DNA of 64,000 nucleotides, from contig NZ_JACEHE010000016.1 of NCBI RefSeq assembly GCF_013778455.1, positions 62,001-126,000 of the forward strand, given 5' to 3'. The notes below the pieces were generated by a model, which did not search any database, was not told where the DNA came from, and saw only the letters and a list, made by a program, of their open reading frames with translations. Every line of letters begins with the position of its first letter. The first letter of the stretch is position 1. This document shows positions 49,398-57,832 of the stretch, piece by piece. The stretch is from Streptomyces himalayensis subsp. himalayensis. Its GTDB lineage: Bacteria > Actinomycetota > Actinomycetes > Streptomycetales > Streptomycetaceae. The translations under genes were made by a program, and so were the position numbers.

Positions 49398-50294
49398 TAT
49401 CTCGATGACCTGCACCGCCCAGGGAACGAAGCCCTTCCCGTCAGGGTCCGGCTTGTACTGCGCGAACGCCGGCGTGCCGTTGGCGGCGACCGGCAGCAGC
49501 CGGGAGCCCTCGCAGGCCGCGCCCAGCGTGGTCATGAAGCCGGTGATGTCCCCGGACCCGCGCAGCCACAGGTCGAACGGCGGCATCGTCATCACCGCGT
49601 CCTCGTGCAGCAGGGCCGTCAGCGCCGCCATGTCGTACCCCTCGAAGGCCGCCACATAGCGGTCCAGGAGCTTGCGCTGCTCCTCGTCCAGCGGGTCGGC
49701 GGTCGCCGTGTCCAGCGAGCCGCCGCTCTCGGCCAGGGTCGCTCGCGCCCGCTGCAGCGCGCTGTTGACCGAGGCGACCGAGGTGCCGAGCAGCTCGGCG
49801 ACCTCACTGGCTTTCCAGGCGAGCACCTCGCGCAGGATCAGCACGGCCCGCTGCTTCGGCGGCAGTTGCTGCAGGGCCGCCATGAACGCGAGACGCACCG
49901 ACTCCTTGGCCACCGCGGCCTCCGCCGGGTCGCTGACCTGCGGCAGCACGCGCCCGTCCGGCATCGGCTCCAGCCAGGTGTGGTCCGGGCGCGGATTGAG
50001 CGCCGCCTGCGCCAGCGGCGCGGCCTCCGTCAGATCCATGGGGCGGGCCCGGCGGTTGCCCGCGTTCAGCATGTCCAGGCATACGTTCGTCGCGATGCGG
50101 TACAGCCACGAGCGCAGGGACGAGCGGCCCTCGAACCGGTCGTAGCTCCGCCAGGCGCGCACCATCGTGTCCTGCACCGCGTCCTCGGCCTCGAAGGAGG
50201 AACCGAGCATCCGGTAGCAGTACCCCGTCAACTCGACCCGGTACTGCTCCAGCCGGGCGTCCAGATCCGTCGTCGTCGCTGTGCTGTCACTCAT
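49308..50294 (-). CDS. SigX5-like RNA polymerase sigma-70 factor with SnoaL-like tail
   Basis: ATG at 50292-50294 (MSDSTATTTD) is preferred to the in-frame start at 50342. The 328-residue protein has sigma-2 (LTGYCYRMLGSSFEAEDAVQ, then SYDRFEGRSSLRSWLYRIAT) and sigma-4 (LQQLPPKQRAVLILREVLAW, then VAELLGTSVASVNSALQRAR). A SnoaL-like domain follows: AALTALLHEDAVMTMPPFDL and ITGFHCFLDTARWFPLFGMP. This matches the SigX5/TIGR02960 type, where the C-terminal domain replaces a separate anti-sigma factor. The target genes are unknown. Confidence 0.9.
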   Translation of the reverse strand: MSDSTATTTDLDARLEQYRVELTGYCYRMLGSSFEAEDAVQDTMVRAWRSYDRFEGRSSLRSWLYRIATNVCLDMLNAGNRRARPMDLTEAAPLAQAALNPRPDHTWLEPMPDGRVLPQVSDPAEAAVAKESVRLAFMAALQQLPPKQRAVLILREVLAWKASEVAELLGTSVASVNSALQRARATLAESGGSLDTATADPLDEEQRKLLDRYVAAFEGYDMAALTALLHEDAVMTMPPFDLWLRGSGDITGFMTTLGAACEGSRLLPVAANGTPAFAQYKPDPDGKGFVPWAVQVIEISEGRITGFHCFLDTARWFPLFGMPLHLEP

Positions 50295-50526
50295 TGGAAC
50301 CCACCCCTGTGGCTTCTCCGTCGCCCTGTGCGGCGCCAGCATTCCGGAAGCTACAGGAGCCCACTGACAATCGGCCCAGACCCGCCGTTTCCGCGTACGA
50401 ATGAGGGCCGGGCCGCGATACTGGCACCTCCCACGGCACCTCCTATGCCCCGATCCTCACGCCGCACCCCGCGCACCGCTAGTCGGCGGTACGCGGGGTG
50501 CGCGTCGGTACGAGACGCCGGCGACC

Positions 50527-51804
50527 TCAGGGCCGCGCAGGCGCCGCGATCAGCCGGGCGTGCCGCGCGGCCAGCGTTCCGGCGACCGTGATCGTCACGA
50601 CACCGCCCACCGCGAGCAGTCCGAGCGCCACCGTCCCGAACCAGCCGCCGGCGTGGAACGCGACCGCGCCCAGCGTGCTGCCCGCGCTGGAGCCCACGTA
50701 GTACGCGGACTGGTAGAGCGCCGAGGCCTGCGCCCGGCCGTGGGTCGCCGTGTGGCTCACCGCCGAGGACGCGACCGCGTGGCCCGCGAAGAAGCCGGCG
50801 GTGATCAGGACCAGGCCCAGCAGGACCAGCGGCAGCGCGTCGGCGAGCGACAGCAGCAGACCCGCGGCCGTGGTGCCGCCCGCCAGGTACAGCGCCCCGC
50901 GCCGCCCCAGCCGGGCCACCAGCTCTCCGGCCGCGGACGCCGAGACCGTACCCACCAGATACACCAGGAAGATCGAGCCGATGATGCCCTGCGGAAGCGA
51001 GAAGGGCGCGGCCGTCAGCCGGTAGCCGATCACCGTGTAGACCCCGCCGAACACCGTCATGAACAGCGCGCCGATCGCGTACAGGCGGCACAGCAGCGGA
51101 TTCGCCAGGTGGCCGCGGACCGTGCGCGCCAGGGCCTTCGGGTTCAGCGTGCCCGCCTTGAAGTGGCGCTGCGTCGGCAGCAGCGCCCGGAACAGCACCG
51201 CGCACACCACGGCGATCACGCCGATCGCACCGAGCGCGACACGCCAGCCCCACTCCTGCGCGACCCAGCCGGTGATGACCCGGCCGCTCATACCGCCGAT
51301 GCTGTTGCCCGCGACGAACAGACCGACGGCGGCCACCAGCGCCTTGGGCCGCACCTCCTCCGCCAGGTACGCCATCGCGGACGCCGGAAGCCCGGCGAGC
51401 GCGGCGCCCTGAACGGCGCGCAGCGCGATCAGCGCGCCCATCGAGGGCGCGAAGGGCACCAGCAGCGCGACCGTCACCGCGACCGCGAGCGACGCCGTCA
51501 TCAGCGTCCGCCGCCCGAAACGCTCCGACAGCGCGGACATCGGCAGGACGCACAGCGCCAGCGCGCCCGTCGCCGCCGACACCGTCCAGCTCGCCGTGCT
51601 CGCGCTCACGCCGAAGTCGTCGGAAATGAGCGGCAGCAGGGCCTGCGTGGAGTACAGCAGTGCGAACGTCGCGACGCCGGCCAGGAACAGGGCGAGGCTC
51701 ATCCGGCGGTAGCCGGGACCGCCCGGGGTCATCCGGGAATCGGGAGCAGTAACGGCAGGGCGGGCGTCCACGATGGTGGACGCCTTGGTACTGGCAGGAG
51801 GCAT
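50527..51804 (-). CDS. MFS transporter
   Basis: ATG at 51802-51804 is preferred to the upstream start. The 425-residue protein has twelve predicted helices and MFS motifs (SALSERFGRRTLMTASLAVA between helices 2 and 3). It resembles YnfM-type drug exporters. It is divergent from a LysR regulator that starts 64 bases away, so its product probably exports a compound the regulator senses. Confidence 0.92.
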   Translation of the reverse strand: MPPASTKASTIVDARPAVTAPDSRMTPGGPGYRRMSLALFLAGVATFALLYSTQALLPLISDDFGVSASTASWTVSAATGALALCVLPMSALSERFGRRTLMTASLAVAVTVALLVPFAPSMGALIALRAVQGAALAGLPASAMAYLAEEVRPKALVAAVGLFVAGNSIGGMSGRVITGWVAQEWGWRVALGAIGVIAVVCAVLFRALLPTQRHFKAGTLNPKALARTVRGHLANPLLCRLYAIGALFMTVFGGVYTVIGYRLTAAPFSLPQGIIGSIFLVYLVGTVSASAAGELVARLGRRGALYLAGGTTAAGLLLSLADALPLVLLGLVLITAGFFAGHAVASSAVSHTATHGRAQASALYQSAYYVGSSAGSTLGAVAFHAGGWFGTVALGLLAVGGVVTITVAGTLAARHARLIAAPARP

Positions 51805-51827
51805 GCCCCGAACGTACGACCACCTGC

Positions 51828-51851
51828 ATTCATGCGTCCAATGCATGGAAT
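51828..51851. promoter_or_regulatory. LysR operator candidate
   Basis: ATTCATGC at 51828-51835 and GCATGGAAT at 51843-51851 form an imperfect inverted repeat within the 64-bp MFS-LysR intergenic region. The position and T-N11-A-like layout suit a LysR-type box. Confidence 0.5.
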
Positions 51852-51867
51852 CGCCATAATCGATCCC

Positions 51868-52821
51868 ATGGAGCATGAGCAGAGGTCACAGGCACGACTG
51901 TCACCGTCCGGTGACACGCAAGACATTGCGGCGATACTCGCGCCGCGCCTCGCCTATTTCGCCGGCGTCGCCCGTACCGAGCACGTCACGCGGGCCGCGC
52001 AGGAGATGCAGGTGCCGCAGTCGACCCTGTCCCGGGCCCTCGTACGCCTCGAACGGGACCTGGGCGTCGACCTGTTCGCCCGCCACGGCCGCACCGTGTC
52101 GCTGACCCCCGCGGGCCGCACCTTCCTCACCTCGGTCGAGCGGGCGCTCGCCGAGGTCGAGCGAGCCGCCGAGGAGGTACGGGCGGACGTCGACCCGGCG
52201 TCCGGCAAGGTCGCCTTCGGCTTCCTGCACACCATGGGCTTCGAAACCGTGCCCGGGCTTATCCGCGCCTTCCGTGTCGACCACCCGCGCGTGCGCTTCA
52301 GCCTCGTCCAGAACTACGGCGAGGCCATGATCGAACGTTTGCGGGCGGGGGAGTTGGACCTCTGTCTGACCTCGCCGGTCCCCGATGCCCCCGACCTGGT
52401 CGCGCGCCGTCTCGACGAACAGCGGCTGCGGCTGGTCGTGCCCGACGACCACCGCCTCGCCTCGCGCAGGCGAGTCCGGCTCGCCGAGGCGGCCGAGGAG
52501 GCCTTCGTGACCCTGGAGCCGGGGTACGGGCTCCGCCGCATCACTGACGACCTGTGCCGGCAGGCCGGCTTCCGTCCGCGCATCGCCTTCGAGGGCGAGG
52601 AGGCCGAGACACTCCGCGGCCTCGTCGCCGCCGGCCTCGGCGTGGCGCTGCTGCCGCCGCCGGCGGTGCCGCGCCCGGGGGTTGCCGAACTCACGGTCAC
52701 CGCGCCTCGCGCGGCGCGCGAGATCGGCGTGGCCTGGCGCGCGGGGATCCCCGACACCCCGCCGGTGGCGGCCTTCAAACGCTTCCTGCTGTCGCGCCGG
52801 GGCCACCTTCTGCCGGACTGA
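51868..52821 (+). CDS. LysR family regulator
   Basis: ATG at 51868 gives 317 residues. The winged helix is clear (YFAGVARTEHVTRAAQEMQV, then PQSTLSRALVRLERDLGVDL), followed by the effector domain with FGFLHTMGFETVPGLIRAFR and LDLCLTSPVPDAPDLVARRL. It is divergent from the MFS gene and most likely controls it. Some 790 bases of repeats follow. Confidence 0.92.
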   Translation: MEHEQRSQARLSPSGDTQDIAAILAPRLAYFAGVARTEHVTRAAQEMQVPQSTLSRALVRLERDLGVDLFARHGRTVSLTPAGRTFLTSVERALAEVERAAEEVRADVDPASGKVAFGFLHTMGFETVPGLIRAFRVDHPRVRFSLVQNYGEAMIERLRAGELDLCLTSPVPDAPDLVARRLDEQRLRLVVPDDHRLASRRRVRLAEAAEEAFVTLEPGYGLRRITDDLCRQAGFRPRIAFEGEEAETLRGLVAAGLGVALLPPPAVPRPGVAELTVTAPRAAREIGVAWRAGIPDTPPVAAFKRFLLSRRGHLLPD

Positions 52822-52951
52822 GTTCCCCGTACGGGGGCGGCCGTACGGGGGCGGGACCACGGTTGACGGCACCCGCGTCGTGGGGTGCGCCCACCCCGCC
52901 GGGGGCAGGGGCCATAGGCGGCGCCCCCGCCGTCGTGGGTGTGCCCACCCT

Positions 52952-52985
52952 CTCCCATTGCCTCAAGGGCATGGGAGGTGCCCCC
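52952..52985. repeat. Dispersed hairpin, TGGGGGCACCTCCCA family
   Basis: CTCCCATTGCCTCAAGGGCA at 52952, followed by TGGGAGGTGCCCCC, forms the hairpin found also at 46826, 53217, 53399, 59497 and 60683. The zone 52822-53608 holds no gene that I can support. It contains this hairpin, the MITE-like element, and the CACCGGCAGGTGG repeats. Confidence 0.75.
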
Positions 52986-53137
52986 AGCCCTGCGGAACGA
53001 TTGCCCACAACAGGAGCGGCGCGGCTGTCCACCCGCCGCAGCGCAACGGCGGAACCGGCCACCGGCCGGTAGCCGCGAACGCGCCGAAGGGGACGTGCCG
53101 GGATGTGCGCCCGCTGGGGGTACCTCCCAGGCCCTTA

Positions 53138-53332
53138 GAGGTGCTCACAAAATGGGCGCCCGGCTCGAGGCGCCTGGCACGCACGCTCGCCGCGTTGCCG
53201 AAACACCCTAGTAGCTCCTCCCCCATTGCCTTAAGGGCATGGGAGGTGCCCCCAACGAGGGTCTTCCGGCGCCTTGCGATCGCACGCACCAGGCGCCTCG
53301 AGCTGATCGGACTCCCATTTTGTGAGCACCTC
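53138..53332. mobile_element. MITE-like element inserted in a hairpin repeat
   Basis: The 195-bp element begins GAGGTGCTCACAAAATGGG and ends with the exact inverse, a 19-bp perfect terminal repeat; the inverted similarity continues for about 70 bases each side. TTA is present on both sides (53135-53137 and 53333-53335), a 3-bp target duplication. The flanks join to rebuild one CTGGGGGTACCTCCCAGG...CTGGGGGAG hairpin that the element has split. A second hairpin of the same family lies inside it at 53217-53255. No coding capacity is present. Confidence 0.8.
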
Positions 53333-53398
53333 TTAAGGCACTGGGGGAGGCTGGCGCGACGTCCGGCCTCCCTCAACGACAACGGTTCGGCGCCAGAC

Positions 53399-53434
53399 CT
53401 GGGGGCACCTCCCAGGCCCTTAAGGCACTGGGGG
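53399..53434. repeat. Dispersed hairpin, TGGGGGCACCTCCCA family
   Basis: CTGGGGGCACCTCCCAGGCC at 53399, followed by CTTAAGGCACTGGGGGAG, is an uninterrupted copy of the hairpin split by the MITE-like element. Confidence 0.8.
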
Positions 53435-53460
53435 AGTACATCCCGGCGCGGCCCCGACCC

Positions 53461-53590
53461 GCCCACCGGCAGGTGGCGACCACCCACGGGCGGGAGTCGC
53501 GTACATGCCCGAGCCACCCACCGGCAGGTGGCGAACCGGAGCGGACCCGCAGACGCGTACACCCCGACCCACCCACCGGCAGGTGGCGAA
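53461..53590. repeat. Three CCACCGGCAGGTGG repeats
   Basis: CCCACCGGCAGGTGGCGA occurs three times, near 53462, 53517 and 53572, each a small hairpin about 55 bases apart. They lie just downstream of the alpha/beta hydrolase stop at 53609. Confidence 0.8.
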
Positions 53591-53608
53591 CCGCCACCGC
53601 CGGAGGCG

Positions 53609-54367
53609 CTAGCGCCGCCCCACCCCTCCGAACCCCGCCGCCAACGGCATCCGCAACCCCAGTGGCGGCGGAGCCGCCAGTGCGTCCGCGACCGGGCGTG
53701 CGAAGTCGCGTCCGAAGAGGGTGCCGAGCACGAAGTCCGAAGCGAGAGCGAGCACTTCGTCCCAGTACTGATGCAGCCCGTGCCCGTCGGAGTGCACCTC
53801 GAACCGGCAGATGTCGCGGTTGCTCTTCTTCACCCGCGCCGCCAGCCGGAACGACAACTCGGGATCCGTACGCTCGTCGTTGGTGCCGTGCACGATCATC
53901 ACCCGCCGCCCCGCCAGCTGCTTCACCGGTTCGGGAGCCGCGGCGACGTCGTCCTCGGGCAGCCAGGGCGCGATCGCCAGCACGGAGTCGACGGCCGGGT
54001 GCCCGCCCGCGTGCAGGGCGGCGCGGCCGCCCATGTCCACGCCGACGAGGCAGACCGGTACGTCGCCGTAGCGCCGTACGACCTCGTCCGCCGCCCATGA
54101 GGTGTCGCGCGCGAGATGCGCCTCGCTGCCGTTCCAGCCGCGGTACCGGTAGTGCACCACGTGCGCCGCCAGCCCGTGTTGACGCCCGTCGCGCGCGAGA
54201 CGCCGCCCCAAGGCGCGCGCCGACGACGCGGCGAGCGGGGACGGACGGCGCGTGGAGACCTCGTCACCCCCGGGCAGCAGCAACACCACACCGCCCACGG
54301 CGGACGGCTCCGGGCCGATCGCCCTTCCCAGCCGTGGCGTCTGAGCCGACGTCGCTTGCTGTGCCAT
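53609..54367 (-). CDS. Alpha/beta hydrolase-fold protein with Asp at the nucleophile elbow
   Basis: ATG at 54365-54367 opens a 252-residue protein. Strand and elbow features fit a dienelactone-hydrolase or acylglycerol type: VVLLLPGGDEVSTRRPS, VCLVGVDMGGRAALHAGGHP (elbow with Asp instead of Ser), VMIVHGTNDERTDPE, and HSDGHGLHQYWDEV (His). An Asp nucleophile occurs in dehalogenases and epoxide hydrolases, but the rest does not look like those, so it may be inactive as an esterase. The N-terminus lacks a signal peptide. It is divergent from add. Confidence 0.75.
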   Translation of the reverse strand: MAQQATSAQTPRLGRAIGPEPSAVGGVVLLLPGGDEVSTRRPSPLAASSARALGRRLARDGRQHGLAAHVVHYRYRGWNGSEAHLARDTSWAADEVVRRYGDVPVCLVGVDMGGRAALHAGGHPAVDSVLAIAPWLPEDDVAAAPEPVKQLAGRRVMIVHGTNDERTDPELSFRLAARVKKSNRDICRFEVHSDGHGLHQYWDEVLALASDFVLGTLFGRDFARPVADALAAPPPLGLRMPLAAGFGGVGRR

Positions 54368-54452
54368 GACAAAACAGTCTCAGAAGCACTGGTGTACTCC
54401 ATCTGTCCGCAGGGTCACCGTTACGTATCGACGAACCTCGGCCACGAGAGTT

Positions 54453-54464
54453 CTACGCGCGTAG
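54453..54464. promoter_or_regulatory. Nucleoside-regulon palindrome, site 4 (perfect)
   Basis: CTACGCGCGTAG is a perfect 12-bp palindrome 16 bases before the add start codon. It fits sites 1-3 before the transporter genes. Confidence 0.7.
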
Positions 54465-54480
54465 GCGTTAGAGTGCGGAA

Positions 54481-55635
54481 ATGACGAGCCAGACCCGCGA
54501 AACGCCGACCCCGGACCAGATCCGCCGGGCGCCGAAGGCGCTGCTCCACGACCACCTCGACGGGGGCCTGCGCCCCGGCACCATCGTCGACCTCGCCCGC
54601 GCCCAGGGCTACGACAAACTCCCCGAGACCGACCCCGACAAGCTCGGCATCTGGTTCCGCGAGGCGGCCGACTCCGGCTCGCTGGAGCGCTATCTGGAGA
54701 CCTTCGCCCACACCTGCGCCGTCATGCAGACCAAGGAGGCCCTCAAGCGCGTCGCCGCCGAGTGCGCCGAGGACCTGGCCGAGGACGGCGTCGTCTACGC
54801 CGAGGTCCGGTACGCCCCCGAGCAGCACCTGGAAAAGGGCCTCACCCTCGAAGAGGTCGTCGAGGCGGTCAACGAGGGCTTCCGCGAGGGCGAGCGCATC
54901 GCCCGCGAGAACGGCCACCGCATCCGCGTCGGCGCCCTCCTCACCGCGATGCGGCACGCCGCCCGCGCCCTGGAGATCGCCGAACTCGCCAACCGCTACC
55001 GGGACGAGGGCGTCGTCGGCTTCGACATCGCGGGCGCCGAGGCCGGCTACCCGCCCACCCGGCACCTCGACGCCTTCGAGTACCTCAAGCGCGAGAACAA
55101 CCACTTCACGATCCACGCCGGCGAGGCCTTCGGCCTGCCCTCGATCTGGCAGGCCCTGCAGTGGTGCGGCGCCGACCGGCTCGGCCACGGCGTGCGCATC
55201 ATCGACGACATCAAGGTCGCCGAGGACGGCTCGGTGCACCTCGGCCGGCTGGCCGCGTACGTCCGGGACAAGCGCATCCCGCTGGAGATGTGCCCCACCT
55301 CCAACCTCCAGACGGGCGCCGCGTCCTCGTACGCCGAGCACCCCATCGGCCTGCTGCGCCGTCTGCACTTCCGCGCGACCGTCAACACGGACAACCGCCT
55401 CATGAGCGGCACCAGCATGAGCCGCGAATTCGAGCTCTTGATCGAGGCATTCGGCTACACGCTCGACGACATGCAGTGGTTCACCGTCAATGCGATGAAA
55501 TCAGCATTCATTCCTTTCGACGAACGACTGGCGATGATCAATGACGTGATCAAGCCCGGATATGCCGAGCTGAAGTCCGAATGGCTGTTCAAGCAGACGG
55601 TCTCGACCAGCACTTCTGTGAAAAAGAAGCCCTGA
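54481..55635 (+). CDS. add: Adenosine deaminase
   Basis: ATG at 54481 opens a 384-residue protein with the ADA features: LHDHLDGGLRPGTIVDLARA (metal-binding His-x-His), AEVRYAPEQHLEKG, FTIHAGEAFGLPSIWQALQW (His, Glu), DRLGHGVRIIDDI, MCPTSNLQTGAA and TVNTDNRLMSGTSMSREFEL (Asp). It converts adenosine or deoxyadenosine to inosine forms. The palindrome before it ties it to the nucleoside uptake genes 10 kb away. The last 60 residues differ slightly in base composition (less GC), but the frame is intact. Confidence 0.95.
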   Translation: MTSQTRETPTPDQIRRAPKALLHDHLDGGLRPGTIVDLARAQGYDKLPETDPDKLGIWFREAADSGSLERYLETFAHTCAVMQTKEALKRVAAECAEDLAEDGVVYAEVRYAPEQHLEKGLTLEEVVEAVNEGFREGERIARENGHRIRVGALLTAMRHAARALEIAELANRYRDEGVVGFDIAGAEAGYPPTRHLDAFEYLKRENNHFTIHAGEAFGLPSIWQALQWCGADRLGHGVRIIDDIKVAEDGSVHLGRLAAYVRDKRIPLEMCPTSNLQTGAASSYAEHPIGLLRRLHFRATVNTDNRLMSGTSMSREFELLIEAFGYTLDDMQWFTVNAMKSAFIPFDERLAMINDVIKPGYAELKSEWLFKQTVSTSTSVKKKP

Positions 55636-55755
55636 TCCTCGAGGCGCCGGGGCGCTGGACGTGACGAATTCCCGGGAAAACCCGCTGTTTGCGGGCGGCA
55701 CGACACGGTCGTTACGTTTCTGAAACCCAAATGCCCCCGTCACGAGGACGTGAAG

Positions 55756-56076
55756 ATGATGCAGTCTGCCGCCAAGACCCTCGGCGTCGCCGCGCTCGGT
55801 GCCGCCTTCGCTGCCGCGGGCGCCGGTGCGGCCAACGCCGCCCCCGGGGTCGCCCCGGACCTGAGCGAGGCTGCGAAGACGCTGCCCGCCAAGGTCGCCA
55901 CCGACTCCCTCGGCGAGGCACAGGACACGGTCGGGAACGCCGCCGGTCAGGTGGCGGCGTCCACGCTGCCCGCCCCGATCGAGGAGGCCCCTCCGGTGGC
56001 CGGCCTCCTCGGCGGCCTGCCGACGACGGGCCTTCCGACGCAGGCCCTGCCGCTGGGCTCCCTGGGCCTCTCCTGA
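55756..56076 (+). CDS. Small secreted hypothetical protein
   Basis: ATG at 55756 follows GAGGACGTGAAG; GTG at 55750 is an alternative. The first 27 residues are a signal peptide ending ANAAPG. The mature part, about 80 residues, is rich in Ala, Pro, Leu and Gly (LPAPIEEAPPVAGLLGG, LPTTGLPTQALPLGSLGLS), without cysteine. I recognise no domain. Such short secreted proteins are common in Streptomyces near development genes. A terminator follows directly. Confidence 0.7.
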   Translation: MMQSAAKTLGVAALGAAFAAAGAGAANAAPGVAPDLSEAAKTLPAKVATDSLGEAQDTVGNAAGQVAASTLPAPIEEAPPVAGLLGGLPTTGLPTQALPLGSLGLS

Positions 56077-56088
56077 CCCGGACACGAC

Positions 56089-56123
56089 GACGGGGTGCAC
56101 CGACACACTCGGTGCACCCCGTC
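56089..56123. terminator. Terminator between the secreted protein and PspC genes
   Basis: GACGGGGTGCACCGA at 56089-56103 pairs perfectly with TCGGTGCACCCCGTC at 56109-56123 over a 5-base loop. It serves both convergent genes. Confidence 0.9.
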
Positions 56124-56166
56124 GCGCTGTCTCCTACCAGGCCGTCGCGCTGTCTCCTACCAGGCC
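56121..56166. repeat. 23-bp tandem duplication over the pspC stop codon
   Basis: GTCGCGCTGTCTCCTACCAG plus GCC is present twice in tandem (56121-56143 and 56144-56166). The right copy holds the stop codon of the PspC gene, and the left copy would offer a second. Confidence 0.9.
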
Positions 56167-56357
56167 TCGCGGACGCTCTTCTCGCTCGGGAACAGGATCC
56201 ACAGCGCGATGTAGAGCAGGAACTGAGGACCGGGCAGCAGGCACGAGACTACGAAGATCACTCGCATCGTGGTCGCGGAGGTGCCGAAGCGCCGTGCCAG
56301 CGCTGCGCACACTCCGCCGATCATCCGTCCGTTGGTGGGGCGGGCAAGGCGGGTCAT
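56157..56357 (-). CDS. PspC domain protein
   Basis: ATG at 56355-56357 has GGAG upstream and gives 66 residues. The PspC pattern is plain: GRMIGGVCAALARRFGTSAT, then a transmembrane helix VIFVVSCLLPGPQFLLYIAL and LFPSE. It is a small single-helix membrane protein of the phage-shock type. It neighbours a VanZ-like gene, as often in Streptomyces. Confidence 0.9.
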   Translation of the reverse strand: MTRLARPTNGRMIGGVCAALARRFGTSATTMRVIFVVSCLLPGPQFLLYIALWILFPSEKSVREAW

Positions 56358-56408
56358 CGTGGGCTCCTTCGCGAACCGTGGAGGCGGTTGCCTCATCTGC
56401 CTTCCACG

Positions 56409-56987
56409 CTACGGACGCGAAGCGGGCAAAGCGTCGCTCTGCGGTGCGATCCCGACCCTGGTAATCGTCGGGGTCCTTCCCTGAGAGGCGTCCTCCCGGC
56501 GGGCGGCGCCATCGCGCGTGCGCTCGACCCGACGACGGAGCCGGACCCGCGCGGCGGGCACGACGGCGACATGGGCGAGCGCCACGCCCACGGTGTTCAG
56601 CAGCAGCGAGTCGACGTCCACGATCTGGCCCGGTACGCCGGTCTGCAGCAGCTCGATGCCCAGCGAGAGGAGCGCGCCGGCCGCGACCGTACGCGCCAAG
56701 GAGCCCAGCGGCGACACGGACAGTTTTCCGGCGGCCATGGGCAGCAGCACGCCCAGCGGGGCGAGCAGTAGTAGGCCCTCGCCGATGCGGCGGGCGGCCT
56801 GCGTCGGGCCCAGCGCGAGGTCGGCGCGGATGCCGGCGAACGGGTGCAGATTCGCTGCGCTCACCCAGGGGACCTGCAGGGGTCGCAGCGTGAGCCACCC
56901 GACGAGGAGAAGGTGTGCGACGAGGAGGATGCCTCCTGCCGCACGAACACGGAACGCGACGTCGCCGTCGCCCGATCCTTGACGCAC
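56409..56987 (-). CDS. VanZ family membrane protein
   Basis: GTG at 56985-56987 opens a 192-residue protein with four or five helices. It has VanZ landmarks: NLHPFAGI, GEGLLLLAPLGVLLPMAA and LLQTGVPGQIVDVDSLLLNT-like acidic ending. VanZ raises teicoplanin resistance in enterococci; in Streptomyces the role is unknown. The C-terminal 50 residues are basic and cytoplasmic. Confidence 0.88.
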   Translation of the reverse strand: MRQGSGDGDVAFRVRAAGGILLVAHLLLVGWLTLRPLQVPWVSAANLHPFAGIRADLALGPTQAARRIGEGLLLLAPLGVLLPMAAGKLSVSPLGSLARTVAAGALLSLGIELLQTGVPGQIVDVDSLLLNTVGVALAHVAVVPAARVRLRRRVERTRDGAARREDASQGRTPTITRVGIAPQSDALPASRP

Positions 56988-57214
56988 GCCCCCAATGACG
57001 CCGGGGCTCGCGCCCTGGTTCCCCGCCGTGCCTCAGCTCACTCCATTCGGGTGCACGCGGGCCTCCGGCGGGGGGCGCGCCTTCTTCATGCGCCCCACTC
57101 GGGGCGCAGCCCATGCGCGACGCACCCGCCGTCGTGGGTTGTGCCGACCCTCCCCCGGTTCGGCGCCAGACCGAGGACGTACATCCCGGCGCGGCAGCGC
57201 ACCCCACGGGCCGG

Positions 57215-57832
57215 TCAGGCCTCCGAAACCACCTCAGAAGGCGGCGCCGTGCTCGGGCGGGACCGGACCTCCGGGGTGCACTGATAGCGGCGTACCGGCT
57301 CGTCGGTCGGGCCGCCCAGTACCACCGCCCCGTCCTCGTCCGCCGCAGCGGAGTTCGCGTACGTGCAGATGATCTGCGCGAGCGCGTACGCCGACAGATC
57401 CTCCGGCCGTGTGCTGAGCCGCAACGTGTCTTCCGGGTCGCCTTCCCGCGGCCCGGACACCGTCATGCCGCGGCGCACATCCGTCGTGTACTTGGCCTGC
57501 TTCTCCGGCTCCGACGGGGTCTCCGCCAGTTGGTCGAGCAGTGCCTGCGCCACCTGCACGCGGTCCGTCGCCGCGCTCTTCCCGGAGAGCTGGACGGTCC
57601 GGTCGACCGTCACCAACTGCGATGCGCACACCAGGAAGACCTGCACGGGAATGCCACGTGCCGACTGCGTGCCGGTGTCCGTCCCGGTCAGCGCACAGGG
57701 CGCCCGCGACGGCGCCGCACCGAAGTCGGTCGGCACCTCGGTCGGCCGGATCCCGCACCCGGCGAGCACGGAGGCCAGCACCACGCCGAGCAGGGAAACG
57801 GCCACCGAACCCCGTAGACGCCGCACGTTCAC
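57215..57832 (-). CDS. Lipoprotein downstream of afsQ2
   Basis: GTG at 57830-57832 overlaps the afsQ2 stop as GTGA. The 205-residue protein has a lipoprotein signal (VSLLGVVLASVLAGCG, lipobox Cys near residue 25). The mature part has no named domain that I recognise; VFLVCASQLVTVDRTVQLSG and VAQALLDQLAETPSEPEKQA resemble GerMN-like strands. Translation coupling with the histidine kinase suggests a sensor accessory role outside the membrane, as proposed for similar lipoproteins beside kinases. Confidence 0.75.
   Translation of the reverse strand: MNVRRLRGSVAVSLLGVVLASVLAGCGIRPTEVPTDFGAAPSRAPCALTGTDTGTQSARGIPVQVFLVCASQLVTVDRTVQLSGKSAATDRVQVAQALLDQLAETPSEPEKQAKYTTDVRRGMTVSGPREGDPEDTLRLSTRPEDLSAYALAQIICTYANSAAADEDGAVVLGGPTDEPVRRYQCTPEVRSRPSTAPPSEVVSEA

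Noticed and set aside
50401..51867. Upstream extension of the LysR frame
   Set aside because: The frame is open by chance opposite the MFS gene; the HTH begins after ATG 51868.
57002..57214. Possible coding region between VanZ and the lipoprotein
   Set aside because: Frames show only low-complexity Arg/Pro/Ala translation; no start with ribosome site was found.
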